Positions 15,969-24,191 of a DNA stretch of 43,859 nt are shown here, in pieces (positions within the stretch are counted from its first letter, which is position 1; every line of letters begins with the position of its first letter). The position numbers and the translations under genes were made by a program. This stretch comes from an uncultured Massilia sp. Lineage in GTDB: Bacteria > Pseudomonadota > Gammaproteobacteria > Burkholderiales > Burkholderiaceae_D. The DNA lies in contig CAJYXO010000227.1 of the NCBI GenBank assembly GCA_913778765.1, forward strand, positions 1 through 43,859. The letters run 5' to 3'. The notes beneath the pieces were generated by a model. The model was not told the DNA's origin, made no database searches, and saw only the letters and a list, made by a program, of their open reading frames with translations.

Positions 15969-15990
15969 CTATTGTGGTTTTCCACAATAG
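15969..15990. promoter_or_regulatory. Palindromic operator candidate for DctR
   Basis: Perfect 9-bp arms CTATTGTGG and CCACAATAG flank TTTT. The site lies in the 128-bp region between divergent dctS and dctP. Its centre is about 67 bp before the expected dctP transcription start, a position usual for activator sites. It is an operator rather than a terminator because no gene ends nearby. DctR is the obvious candidate ligand. Confidence 0.6.
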
Positions 15991-16011
15991 GCATTCCGAC
16001 AAAAGCTCAGC

Positions 16012-16040
16012 AGACTCGATATAAATACAAAAACTATACT
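16012..16040 (+). promoter_or_regulatory. Probable dctP promoter, weak -35
   Basis: TATACT at 16035-16040 is a good -10 hexamer about 25 bp before the dctP ATG region. The hexamer 17 bp upstream (AGACTC) is a poor -35. That fits a promoter needing the activator bound at 15969-15990. This is inference from sequence alone. Confidence 0.4.
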
Positions 16041-16064
16041 GATTTTTATAACAGAGGAGACGAA

Positions 16065-17069
16065 ATGAAAATCAAATCCGTGGTCGCGGCACTCGCACTG
16101 GTCGCCGGCGCCAGCTTTGCCCTGAGCGCTTCGGCGCAATCCCAGATCATCATCAAGTTCAGCCACGTGGTGGCGACCGACACCCCGAAAGGCCGCGCCG
16201 CCGAGCGCTTCAAGGACCTGGCCGAGAAGCTGACCAAGGGCCGCGTCAAGGTCGAAGTCTTCCCGAACAGCCAGCTGTACAAGGACAAGGAAGAACTCGA
16301 AGCCCTGCAGCTGGGCGCGGTGCAGATGCTGGCGCCTTCGCTGGCCAAGTTCGCGCCGCTGGGCGTGAAGGAATTCGAGGTGTTCGACCTGCCCTACATC
16401 TTCCCGAGCAAGGCCGGGCTGTACACCGTGACCGAAGGCCCGATCGGCAAGAGCCTGCTGTCGAAGCTGGAGCCGAAGGGCATCGTCGGCCTGGCCTACT
16501 GGGACAACGGCTTCAAGGTCATGTCGGCCAACAAGCCGCTGCACATGCCGGCCGACTTCCGCGGCCTGAAGATGCGCATCCAGAGCTCGAAGGTGCTGGA
16601 CGCGCAGATGCGCGCCCTGGGCGCCAACCCGCAGGTGCTGGCCTTCTCGGAAGTCTACCAGGCGCTGCAGACCGGCGTGGTGGACGGCACCGAGAACCCG
16701 CCGTCGAACATGTACACCCAGAAGATGCATGAGGTGCAGAAGCACGTGACCGTGTCGAACCACGGCTACCTGGGCTATGCGGTCATCGTCAACAAGAAGT
16801 TCTGGGACGGCCTGCCGGCCGACGTCCGCGGCCAGCTGCAGCAGGCCATGAACGAGGCGACCAAGTACGAGAAGGCGATCGCCCAGCAGGACAACGACAT
16901 GGCCATGGACGCCATCCGCAAGGCCGGCAAGACCACCATCTACAACCTGAACCCGCAGGAACAGGCGGCATGGCGCAAGGCCCTGGTGCCGGTGCAGAAG
17001 CAGATGGCGGACCGCGTGGGCCAGGATCTGATCAACCAGATCAACAAGGCGACGGCTTCGGTCCAGTAA
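16065..17069 (+). CDS. dctP: TRAP transporter substrate-binding protein DctP
   Basis: The 334-residue periplasmic protein has a signal peptide (residues 1-24, LSASAQ cleavage). IIIKFSHVVATDTPKG opens the DctP domain and FPNSQLYKDKEELEALQLG is the family block, followed by KMRIQSSKVLDAQMRALGANP with the Arg that binds the substrate carboxylate. It delivers C4-dicarboxylates such as succinate, fumarate or malate to DctQM. AGAGGAG lies 6 nt before the ATG, so the longer upstream reading is rejected. It is the first gene of dctPQM, separated from dctQ by a 70-bp gap that holds a palindrome. Confidence 0.95.
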   Translation: MKIKSVVAALALVAGASFALSASAQSQIIIKFSHVVATDTPKGRAAERFKDLAEKLTKGRVKVEVFPNSQLYKDKEELEALQLGAVQMLAPSLAKFAPLGVKEFEVFDLPYIFPSKAGLYTVTEGPIGKSLLSKLEPKGIVGLAYWDNGFKVMSANKPLHMPADFRGLKMRIQSSKVLDAQMRALGANPQVLAFSEVYQALQTGVVDGTENPPSNMYTQKMHEVQKHVTVSNHGYLGYAVIVNKKFWDGLPADVRGQLQQAMNEATKYEKAIAQQDNDMAMDAIRKAGKTTIYNLNPQEQAAWRKALVPVQKQMADRVGQDLINQINKATASVQ

Positions 17070-17095
17070 CAAACGACGTCGCCGGCATCCAACCA

Positions 17096-17123
17096 CGTCA
17101 TCCCCGCCTGCGCGGGGATGACG
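17096..17123. repeat. TTCCCGC-family palindrome inside the dct operon
   Basis: Perfect 12-bp arms (CGTCATCCCCGC) flank a CTGC loop in the gap between dctP and dctQ. In transcripts it would form a stable hairpin right after the dctP stop. Such structures often protect the upstream message from 3' decay, which would raise binding protein over membrane subunits. That role is inference. Confidence 0.85.
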
Positions 17124-17139
17124 GTTTTCGGGCATACCA

Positions 17140-17706
17140 ATGAAAATCCTCGACCGCCTCGAAGAGTGGATCATCGCCAGCCTGATGGCGGCGGCCACCT
17201 TCGTCATCTTCATCGCGGTGCTGCACCGCTACCTGTCCGGCCTGCCCATACCGGGACTGCAGGACTGGCTGATCGCCCAGAACACCAGCTGGGCCCAGGA
17301 ACTCACCATCTACATGTTCGTGTGGATGGCCAAATTCGGCGCCGCCTACGGCGTGCGGACCGGCATCCACGTCGGCGTCGACGTGCTGATCAACCGCCTG
17401 AACGAGCGCTGGCGCAACAAGTTCATCGTGTTCGGCCTGCTGGCCGGCGCGCTGTTCACCGGCGTGATCGGCACCTTCGGCGCCAACTTCGTCATGCACA
17501 TGTACGGCACCGGCCAGATCTCGGCCGACCTCGAATGGCCGATGTGGATCATCTACCTGGCGGTGCCGCTCGGCTCCTACCTGATGTGCTTCCGCTTCCT
17601 GCAGGTGGCCTGGACATTCGTGCGCACCGGCGAACTGCCCAAGCATGACCATGCCTACGTCGAAGGCCTGGACGACGAAATCGAAGAAGCAAGGAAAGCC
17701 TCATGA
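17140..17706 (+). CDS. dctQ: TRAP transporter small permease DctQ
   Basis: The 188-residue protein has four predicted transmembrane helices (about 13-33, 52-72, 98-118, 138-160). SWAQELTIYMFVWMAKFGAAYGVR is split across helix 2 and contains the conserved E in the family motif. It forms the membrane complex with DctM. Its end overlaps the dctM start by four bases (ATGA), so the two are translationally coupled. The acidic C-terminal tail (about 20 residues) is cytoplasmic. Confidence 0.94.
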   Translation: MKILDRLEEWIIASLMAAATFVIFIAVLHRYLSGLPIPGLQDWLIAQNTSWAQELTIYMFVWMAKFGAAYGVRTGIHVGVDVLINRLNERWRNKFIVFGLLAGALFTGVIGTFGANFVMHMYGTGQISADLEWPMWIIYLAVPLGSYLMCFRFLQVAWTFVRTGELPKHDHAYVEGLDDEIEEARKAS

Positions 17707-18983
17707 ACGCCGCCATCATCTTTGTCCTGCTGCTCCTGCTGATGCTGACCGGGATGCCGATCTCGATCTCGCTCGGCCTGACGGTGCTGACCTTCCTGTT
17801 CACCATGACCCAGGTGCCGATCGAATCGGTGGCGCTGAAGCTGTTCACCGGCATCGAGAAGTTCGAGATCATGGCGATCCCGTTCTTCATTTTGGCCGGC
17901 AACTTCCTGACCCACGGCGGGGTGGCGCGGCGCATGATCAACTTCGCCAGCTCGATGGTCGGCCACTGGCACGGCGGCCTGGCGCTGGCCGGCGTGTTCG
18001 CCTGCGCGCTATTCGCGGCGGTGTCCGGTTCGAGCCCGGCGACGGTGGTGGCGATCGGCTCGATCATCCTGCCGGCCATGGTCAAGCAGGGCTATCCGAA
18101 GCGCTTCGGCGCCGGCGTGGTCACGACCTCGGGCGCGCTCGGCATCCTGATCCCGCCCTCGATCGTGATGGTGATGTACTCGGTCACGACCAACACGTCG
18201 GTCGGCCAGCTGTTCATGGCCGGTGTGGTGCCGGGCCTGCTGCTGGCCTTCCTGCTGGGGCTCACCACCTGGGTGCTGGCGAAGAAGCGCGGCTATCCGC
18301 GCATGCCGAAGGCGACCTGGGGCGAGCGCTGGACCGCCTTCCGCCGCAGCGCCTGGGGCCTGTTCCTGATCGTCATCGTGATGGGCGGCATTTATTCCGG
18401 CGTGTTCACCCCGACCGAAGCGGCCGGCATCGCGGCGGTGTACGCCTTCGTCATCGCCGTGTATGTCTACAAGGACCTGAAGCTGAAGCAGGTCGGCAAG
18501 GTGCTGCTGGATTCGGCGGCGATGTCGGCGATGCTCCTGTACATCATCACGAATGCCGTGCTGTTCTCCTTCCTGATGACCAGCGAGAACGTGCCGCAGG
18601 CGATGGCCAGCTGGCTCACCGGCCAGGGCCTGGGGCCGATCGGCTTCCTGATCGTCGTGAACCTGCTGCTGCTCCTGGCCGGCAACGTGATGGAGCCTTC
18701 GTCGATCGTGCTGATCATGGCGCCGATCCTGTTCCCGGTCGCGACCCAGCTCGGCATCGACCCGGTCCACTTCGGCATCATCATCGTGGTCAACATGGAA
18801 GTCGGCATGTGCCACCCGCCGGTCGGCCTGAACCTGTACGTGGCGTCCGGCATCACCAAGATGGGGATTTCCGAACTGACCGTGGCGGTGATGCCGTGGC
18901 TGCTGACGATGCTGGGTTTCCTGCTGCTGATCACCTACGTACCGGCGATTTCCTTATGGCTCCCCAAAATGGTGTATGGCTGA
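17703..18983 (+). CDS. dctM: TRAP transporter large permease DctM
   Basis: The 426-residue integral membrane protein has about 12 helices. Family blocks are GMPISISLGLTVL, FFILAGNFLTHGGVARRMI, AVSGSSPATVVAIGSIILPAM, GALGILIPPSIVMVMYS and NMEVGMCHPPVGLNLYVA. It is the sodium-coupled translocating subunit. Length and order of motifs are normal. It ends the dctPQM operon; the next possible terminator is at 19214-19245. Confidence 0.95.
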   Translation: MNAAIIFVLLLLLMLTGMPISISLGLTVLTFLFTMTQVPIESVALKLFTGIEKFEIMAIPFFILAGNFLTHGGVARRMINFASSMVGHWHGGLALAGVFACALFAAVSGSSPATVVAIGSIILPAMVKQGYPKRFGAGVVTTSGALGILIPPSIVMVMYSVTTNTSVGQLFMAGVVPGLLLAFLLGLTTWVLAKKRGYPRMPKATWGERWTAFRRSAWGLFLIVIVMGGIYSGVFTPTEAAGIAAVYAFVIAVYVYKDLKLKQVGKVLLDSAAMSAMLLYIITNAVLFSFLMTSENVPQAMASWLTGQGLGPIGFLIVVNLLLLLAGNVMEPSSIVLIMAPILFPVATQLGIDPVHFGIIIVVNMEVGMCHPPVGLNLYVASGITKMGISELTVAVMPWLLTMLGFLLLITYVPAISLWLPKMVYG

Positions 18984-19036
18984 CATATATTTCGTGAATG
19001 TATATAAAAAACTACGCTTTTCTTATTCGAATGCGT

Positions 19037-19245
19037 TATGATGGCGCAGCTTTGGCACCGTCATGGTGCGTTTCAAAGGCCCGAATACGGATTTGGGGAG
19101 AAGCACAAAAAATCGGACATCCAGCTTTGGATTGCCGGAGAAAGTATGAGGAGACGCACGTTTTATAGATGCCGCCGGCACTGACCGCGTGGCCGCAAAC
19201 GTGACCCAGACTGAAAACGCACCTCACGAGGGTGCGTTTTTTTTT
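19037..19245 (+). ncRNA. Candidate small RNA or ogt leader
   Basis: The 288-bp gap after dctM holds a -10-like hexamer TATGAT (19037-19042) with a weak -35, then about 170 bp of structured sequence, and ends in a perfect terminator at 19214-19245. Visible stems are GCACC-GTCAT-GGTGC (19056-19070) and a CGG..ATCCA-GCTT-TGGAT..CCG stem at about 19111-19135. A 48-codon frame from 19038 crosses the region but lacks the strong GC3 bias of every neighbouring gene and has no ribosome-binding site. An untranslated RNA is therefore more likely. It does not match any RNA family I can recognise with confidence. Confidence 0.4.
19214..19245 (+). terminator. Strong intrinsic terminator before ogt
   Basis: A perfect 10-bp stem (19214-19223 with 19231-19240, AAAACGCACC) has a 7-nt loop, and its last T's continue into a run of nine T. 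It lies 26 bp before the ogt ATG. It would end the candidate small RNA and any readthrough from dctM. Confidence 0.9.
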
Positions 19246-19271
19246 GCCCCGCCGAGTGCTAAACTGCATGG

Positions 19272-19802
19272 ATGAACACACAACAGGGTAGCGAACTCTT
19301 CAACGCCATCGTCGCCGCGCCGTTCGGGGCGATGGGCATCCGCACCGAAGAGGGTCGCGTACGCGAGCTGGTCTACCTGCCGCCGCATTTCCAGGAAAAA
19401 GCGCCGCAGGATGGAGCGGCCGAACAGGCTGCGCAACAGGTGACGCGTTACTTCGCCGACGCCGATTTCCGCTTCGCGCTGCCGCTGTTCGAGGCCGGCA
19501 GCGAATTCCAGCGCCGCGTCTGGGACGCCATTTGCGCGATCCCGCGCGGCAGCACCCGGACCTACGGCCAGATCGCCAAGCTGCTGGATTCGCATCCGCG
19601 CGCGGTCGGCCAGGCCTGCGGCGCCAACTGGTTCCCGCTGGTGATTCCCTGCCACCGCGTCACCGCCGCCGGCGGCCTGGGCGGCTTTGCCAGCAGCGAC
19701 GACGAACACGGCTTCACCCTGACGGTCAAGCGCTGGCTGCTGCGCCACGAAGGCGCGTTACCAAGCGACGTGCCATGGCAGCAGCAGTCAATCTTTCCCT
19801 GA
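19272..19802 (+). CDS. ogt: Methylated-DNA-[protein]-cysteine S-methyltransferase
   Basis: This suicide repair protein moves methyl groups from O6-methylguanine or O4-methylthymine to its own cysteine. The 176-residue protein has the Ogt core: SEFQRRVWDAICAIPRGSTRTYG at about 77-99 (the helix-turn-helix), RAVGQACGANWFPLVIPCHRV with acceptor C127, and GGLGGFASSDDEHGF. There is no Ada-type regulatory domain. The end overlaps the xerD start by 28 bp. The ATG at 19272 is chosen because the out-of-frame ATG at 19268 stops at once. Confidence 0.93.
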   Translation: MNTQQGSELFNAIVAAPFGAMGIRTEEGRVRELVYLPPHFQEKAPQDGAAEQAAQQVTRYFADADFRFALPLFEAGSEFQRRVWDAICAIPRGSTRTYGQIAKLLDSHPRAVGQACGANWFPLVIPCHRVTAAGGLGGFASSDDEHGFTLTVKRWLLRHEGALPSDVPWQQQSIFP

Positions 19803-20680
19803 TCGACGCTTTCTGCGACGCGCTCTGGCTCGAACACGGCCTCGCCAAAAATTCGCTGGACGCCTACCGGCGCGATCTGCGCCTGTTCGCCGGCTGGCTC
19901 GAAGGCAAGCGTCCAGACTGCGCCAGCCTGCATGCGGTGCAGCCGCAGGACATCGCCGCCTATTTTGCCGAGCGCCATGCGGACACCAAGCCGAGTTCGG
20001 CCAACCGCCGGCTGTCGGTGCTGAAGCGCTTCTACCAGCTGGCGCTGCGCGAACGCCGCATCGAGCATGATCCCTGCCTCAAGATGGCCTCCGCGCGCCA
20101 GCCGGTGCGCTTCGTGCATACGCTGAGCGAAGCCCAGGTCGAGGCCTTGCTCGCAGCGCCGGACGTGGCGACGCCGCTGGGCCTGCGCGAGCGCACCATG
20201 CTCGAGCTGATGTATGCGAGCGGCTTGCGGGTCTCGGAGCTGGTGACCTTGAAGGTGGTGGAACTGAGCCTGAACGACGGCATCCTGCGCATCACGGGTA
20301 AAGGCAGCAAGACCCGCCTGGTGCCCTTCGGCGAACAGGCGCGGTACTGGCTGGAGCGCTACATGAAGGACGCGCGCGGCCAGATCCTGAACGGCCAGGT
20401 CGACGATGCCCTGTTCGTGACCGGCCGCGGCGGCCCGATGACGCGCCAGATGTTCTGGATCGTCATCAAGAAGCATGCGGCGAAGGCGGGCATCACCGCG
20501 CCGCTGTCGCCGCACACCCTGCGCCACGCCTTTGCCACCCACCTGCTGAACCACGGCGCCGACCTGCGCGTGGTGCAATTGCTGCTGGGTCACTCCGACA
20601 TTTCCACCACCCAGATCTACACCCATGTGGCGCGCGAGCGTTTGAAGCACCTGCATGCGCAGCACCACCCGCGTGGTTAA
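19775..20680 (+). CDS. xerD: Site-specific tyrosine recombinase XerD
   Basis: XerD works with XerC at dif to resolve chromosome dimers. The 301-residue protein has an N-terminal SAM-like core-binding domain (GLAKNSLDAYRRDLRLFAGWL, starting near residue 20, broken by family variation) and a catalytic domain. The active residues are R152 (ASGLRVSEL), K176 region (GKGSKTRLV), H248/R251 (HTLRHAFATHLL), H274 (LLGHSDISTTQ) and Y283 (IYTHV). Numbering runs four ahead of E. coli XerD throughout. The start lies inside ogt, so the two genes overlap by 28 bp. The length is typical. Confidence 0.94.
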   Translation: MAAAVNLSLIDAFCDALWLEHGLAKNSLDAYRRDLRLFAGWLEGKRPDCASLHAVQPQDIAAYFAERHADTKPSSANRRLSVLKRFYQLALRERRIEHDPCLKMASARQPVRFVHTLSEAQVEALLAAPDVATPLGLRERTMLELMYASGLRVSELVTLKVVELSLNDGILRITGKGSKTRLVPFGEQARYWLERYMKDARGQILNGQVDDALFVTGRGGPMTRQMFWIVIKKHAAKAGITAPLSPHTLRHAFATHLLNHGADLRVVQLLLGHSDISTTQIYTHVARERLKHLHAQHHPRG

Positions 20681-20751
20681 TTCTCAAGACTTGGCGGGTC
20701 CGGTAGTTCATAATGGCTCGGCAGCACCCTTCCCACATGCACGAGGACATC

Positions 20752-20928
20752 ATGGCCAAGACGAATTTCCAGTACGAAAAACGGCAACGTGAATTGGAGA
20801 AAAAGAAAAAAGCGGAAGAAAAGGCCAAGCGCAAGCTGGAGGCCAAGCAGCACAAGGGTGAGGGCGCTGAGGCTGCTCAGGAAGAGAATGCGGGGGAGGC
20901 GGTTGAGCAGGATGATGATGCGGCTTGA
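20752..20928 (+). CDS. Small highly charged protein
   Basis: The 58-residue product starts MAKTNFQYEKRQRELEKKKK, continues as a Lys/Glu-rich helix with alternating charge, and ends in an acidic tail (VEQDDDAA). It has no Cys, signal peptide or membrane segment. Small proteins with this N-terminus are widespread in betaproteobacteria, in my recollection, but have no known role. GAGGA lies shortly before the ATG at 20752, which is why upstream ATGs are not used. It is probably helical and could bind nucleic acid or ribosomes, but that is speculation. Confidence 0.7.
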   Translation: MAKTNFQYEKRQRELEKKKKAEEKAKRKLEAKQHKGEGAEAAQEENAGEAVEQDDDAA

Positions 20929-20963
20929 AGTTGGCTACACGGGTTCCTGCGTTAGCCTGTGAA

Positions 20964-21048
20964 CGTCGTTCCCGCGGAGGCGGGAACCCAAGTTTGCATG
21001 CGCTGTCGAAACGCGTGCAACCTGGATTCCCGCCTGCGCGGGAATGAC
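20964..21048. repeat. Paired TTCCCGC palindromes (REPIN-like)
   Basis: Two hairpins, GTTCCCGC/GCGGGAAC (20968-20975 with 20980-20987) and ATTCCCGC/GCGGGAAT (21026-21033 with 21038-21045), sit in mirror order. They are joined by about 38 bp that itself has complementary parts near the ends. This is the layout of a REPIN. It ends 6 bp before the RND pump stop codon and follows the small protein gene by about 35 bp. Confidence 0.85.
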
Positions 21049-21053
21049 CTTGG

Positions 21054-24000
21054 TCAGACTGCCTGGCTTTCTGCCGAACCAGCTTCGGCTTCAGCTTCAT
21101 GCCCCTTCTGGAACCACCGCTTGGCCCGCTTGCCGAAGCTGTCCAGGTAGGTGTAAGCCACCGGCACCACCACCAGGGTCAGCAGGGTCGAGGTGATCAC
21201 GCCGCCGATCACCGCGCGGCCCATCGGCGCCTGGTTCTCGGCGCCTTCGCCCAGGCCCAGCGCCATCGGCAGCATGCCGAAGATCATCGCCAGGGTCGTC
21301 ATCAGGATCGGGCGCAGACGCACCTGGCCGGCTTCCATCAACGCCGCGAACTGTGACTTGCCTTCGCGCTGGCCCTGGTTGGCAAAGTCGACCAGCAGGA
21401 TCGCGTTCTTGGTCACCAGGCCCATCAGCATCACCACGCCGATGATCGAGAAGATGTTCAGCGTGCTCTTCGTGATCAGGAGCGCCAGCAGCACGCCGAT
21501 CAGGGACAGCGGCAGCGCCGTCATGATCGCGATCGGCTGCAGGAAGCTGCCGAACTGCGAGGCCAGCACCAGGTAGATGAAGATGATGGCGATGCCCAGC
21601 GCGATGGCGAAGCCGCCCATGGTCTCGTCCATCTGCTGCGACTGGCCGCCGACGTCGAAGCGCACGCCTTCCGGCAGGTCGATCGACTTCATGGCCGCGT
21701 TCACTTCCTTCATCACGTCGCCCAGCGGACGCTTGTCGAGGCCGGCCATCACCGCGACGCGGCGTTCCAGCGCCTGGCGCTTCAGCACCTGCGGGCTGGT
21801 CGAGGGCACGAACTCGACCACCTGGCGCAGCGGCACCATGATCGGGTTGCCGCTGGCGTCCAGCTTGCTCGAGGCCACCGACAGATCGGCCAGGTCGGCC
21901 ACCTTCTGGCGGCCCGATTTCGGCAACTGCACGTTGACTTCGTAGTTCTGGCCGTCCGGCGCCAGCCAGCGGTTGGTCTGGTCGCCGCCGACGAAGGGGC
22001 GCAGGGCGGCGCCGATCTGCTGCACCGACAGGCCGAGGTCGGTCGCCAGTTCGCGGTTGATCTTGACGATGGTGGCCGGGTTCGCGCCTTCCTGGCTGTA
22101 CTGGATGTCGGCCACGCCCTTGATCTTCTTCATCTTGTCCATCAGCAGGTGGGCGACCTTGTCGAGATTCGCCTCGTTGCTGCCGAGGATGGCGATGAAG
22201 ATCGGACGGTTACCGACGGTCATCTCGATGCCGGCGATGCGGCCCAGGCGGTCGCGGATCACCTGTTCCATTTCCTGCTGCGAACGACGATGGGTCTTGC
22301 GCACGTCGGTCAGCTTGAGGCTGATCATCGAAGTATGGCGGCCCTCCCAGGCGCCGACCACGGTCTGCATGTTCTCGATTTCCTTGAACTCCTTCAGCGC
22401 CGTCTCGATCTGGTGCACCTTGGCGTCGTTGTAGTCGAGGCTGGAGCCGACCGGCACCTTGAAGTTCAGCTGGATGTAGCCGTTGTCGACCTGGGGCACG
22501 AATTCACCGCCGATCATCGGCACCAGCAGCAGGCTGCCGGCGAACACGGCGAAGGCGAAGGCCAGGGTCGCCTTGCGCCAGGCCAGCGAGAACGCCAGCA
22601 CCTTCGCATACCAGCCGTGCACGTGCTCGATGCCGGCGTCGATGCGCGCCATCAGGCGGCCCAGCCAGGGCACATATTTGAAGCGGCCCTTGACCGGATC
22701 CGGCCACACCGAGGACAGCATCGGGTCCAGCGTGAAGCTGACGAACAGCGACACCAGCACCGCCACCGCCACCGTGATGCCGAACTGCAGGAAGAAGCGG
22801 CCGATGATGCCCTGCATGAAGGCGATCGGCACGAACACGGCGACGATCGCGAAGGTGGTGGCCATCACCGCCAGGCCGATCTCGTTGGTGCCGTCTTCGG
22901 CGGCGCGCGCATGGCTCTTGCCCATGCCGAAGTGGCGCACGATGTTCTCGCGGACCACGATGGCATCGTCGATCAGGAGGCCGATCGACAGCGACAGCGC
23001 CATCAGGGTCAGGAAGTTCAGCGTGAAGCCGAAGTACTTCATGGCGATGAAGCTGGCCAGCACCGAGATCGGCAGCGTCAGGCCGGTGATGACGGTGCTG
23101 AGCCAGGAGTGCAGGAAGAAGAACACGATCACCATGGTCAGCACCGCGCCTTCGACGATGGTTTCCTTGACGTTGTCGACCTGGTGCTGGACGCGTGCGG
23201 ACACGTCGTCGAGCACGCGGAACTGCACGTCCTTCGGCAGGGTCTCCTTCATCGCCGCGATCGCCTTCTTGACGTTGGCGCCGACTTCCACGGTGTTCGC
23301 ATCCTGTACCTTGGCGATTTCCAGCGACAGGGCGCGTTCGCCGTCCACGCGCGAGATCGAGTCTTCTTCGGCGGCGCCGTCGCTGATCCGGGCCACCTGG
23401 TCCAGGTAGATCGGACCGTTGGCGCGCTTGGCCACGATGATGCGGCGGAAATCGGCCGCTTCCTTCATCTTGCCTTCGATGCGCACCAGGTTTTCGCGGT
23501 CGCCGTGGCTGATGCGGCCGGCCGGCAGGTTGGCGTTGCTGGCGGTGATCGCGGCCATGACTTCGTCGATGCCGACGTGCAGGCTGCGCAGCTGGTCGGG
23601 ACGGATGTCGACCAGCACCTGCCGGTTCTGCTTGCCGCTGATGCGGACCTGGCCGACGCCGGCCACGGCCTGGATGCGCTTGACGATCACCTGGTCGGTC
23701 AGCATCGACAGGTCGCGCAGGCTGCGCTCGTGCGACAGCAGCGCCACCTGCAGCACCGGCTGCGAGTTCTCGCCTTCCTGGCGGTAGACGGTCGGTTCCC
23801 TGACTTCACGCGGGAAGCCGCCGCGCACGGTGGAGATGCGGTCGCGCAGTTCCTGCACGGCGCGGTCCATGTTGACGGTCAGCTGGAACTCGACGCTGAC
23901 GCCGGAGCGGCCCTCCCAGGAGCTGCTGCGGATGGTCTTGATGCCGCCCACCGTGTTGGCCGCTTCTTCGATCGGCCGGGTGACGTCGATCTCGACCTGT

Positions 24001-24170
24001 TCGGGCGAGGCGCCCGGATACTGGGTCTCGATCCACACCGCCGGGATCTCGATGTTCGGCATGCTCTCCACACCCAGGCTGCGGTAGGAGAACAGGCCGA
24101 GCACCATCAGGCCGACCATCACCATGGTCGCGAACACCGGGTGTTTGATGCTGATTCGGGTCATCCACAT
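21054..24170 (-). CDS. RND-family inner-membrane efflux pump (HAE1/AcrB-like)
   Basis: The 1038-residue protein has the standard RND layout: first helix near residues 11-30, a large porter domain, helices 2-6 at about 335-475, a second porter domain, and helices 8-12 at the end. Proton-relay acids D401/D402 lie in LLIDDAIVVRENIVRH. LTLPISVLASF and QYPGASPEQVE are family blocks. It exports drugs or other hydrophobic compounds using the proton gradient. It follows its adaptor gene by 21 bp. AAGGA precedes the ATG at 24170; an ATG six bases later is also possible. No outer-membrane channel gene is adjacent, so a shared TolC-type partner is likely. The substrate is unknown. Confidence 0.94.
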   Translation of the reverse strand: MWMTRISIKHPVFATMVMVGLMVLGLFSYRSLGVESMPNIEIPAVWIETQYPGASPEQVEIDVTRPIEEAANTVGGIKTIRSSSWEGRSGVSVEFQLTVNMDRAVQELRDRISTVRGGFPREVREPTVYRQEGENSQPVLQVALLSHERSLRDLSMLTDQVIVKRIQAVAGVGQVRISGKQNRQVLVDIRPDQLRSLHVGIDEVMAAITASNANLPAGRISHGDRENLVRIEGKMKEAADFRRIIVAKRANGPIYLDQVARISDGAAEEDSISRVDGERALSLEIAKVQDANTVEVGANVKKAIAAMKETLPKDVQFRVLDDVSARVQHQVDNVKETIVEGAVLTMVIVFFFLHSWLSTVITGLTLPISVLASFIAMKYFGFTLNFLTLMALSLSIGLLIDDAIVVRENIVRHFGMGKSHARAAEDGTNEIGLAVMATTFAIVAVFVPIAFMQGIIGRFFLQFGITVAVAVLVSLFVSFTLDPMLSSVWPDPVKGRFKYVPWLGRLMARIDAGIEHVHGWYAKVLAFSLAWRKATLAFAFAVFAGSLLLVPMIGGEFVPQVDNGYIQLNFKVPVGSSLDYNDAKVHQIETALKEFKEIENMQTVVGAWEGRHTSMISLKLTDVRKTHRRSQQEMEQVIRDRLGRIAGIEMTVGNRPIFIAILGSNEANLDKVAHLLMDKMKKIKGVADIQYSQEGANPATIVKINRELATDLGLSVQQIGAALRPFVGGDQTNRWLAPDGQNYEVNVQLPKSGRQKVADLADLSVASSKLDASGNPIMVPLRQVVEFVPSTSPQVLKRQALERRVAVMAGLDKRPLGDVMKEVNAAMKSIDLPEGVRFDVGGQSQQMDETMGGFAIALGIAIIFIYLVLASQFGSFLQPIAIMTALPLSLIGVLLALLITKSTLNIFSIIGVVMLMGLVTKNAILLVDFANQGQREGKSQFAALMEAGQVRLRPILMTTLAMIFGMLPMALGLGEGAENQAPMGRAVIGGVITSTLLTLVVVPVAYTYLDSFGKRAKRWFQKGHEAEAEAGSAESQAV

Positions 24171-24191
24171 GATCTTGTCCTTGTTGTTCTT

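Noticed and set aside
19038..19184. A 48-codon frame (MMAQLWHRHGAF...) between dctM and ogt
   Set aside because: It lacks the strong GC3 bias of all neighbouring genes, has no ribosome-binding site, and begins inside the proposed -10 element. A non-coding RNA explains the region better, although a small peptide cannot be fully excluded.
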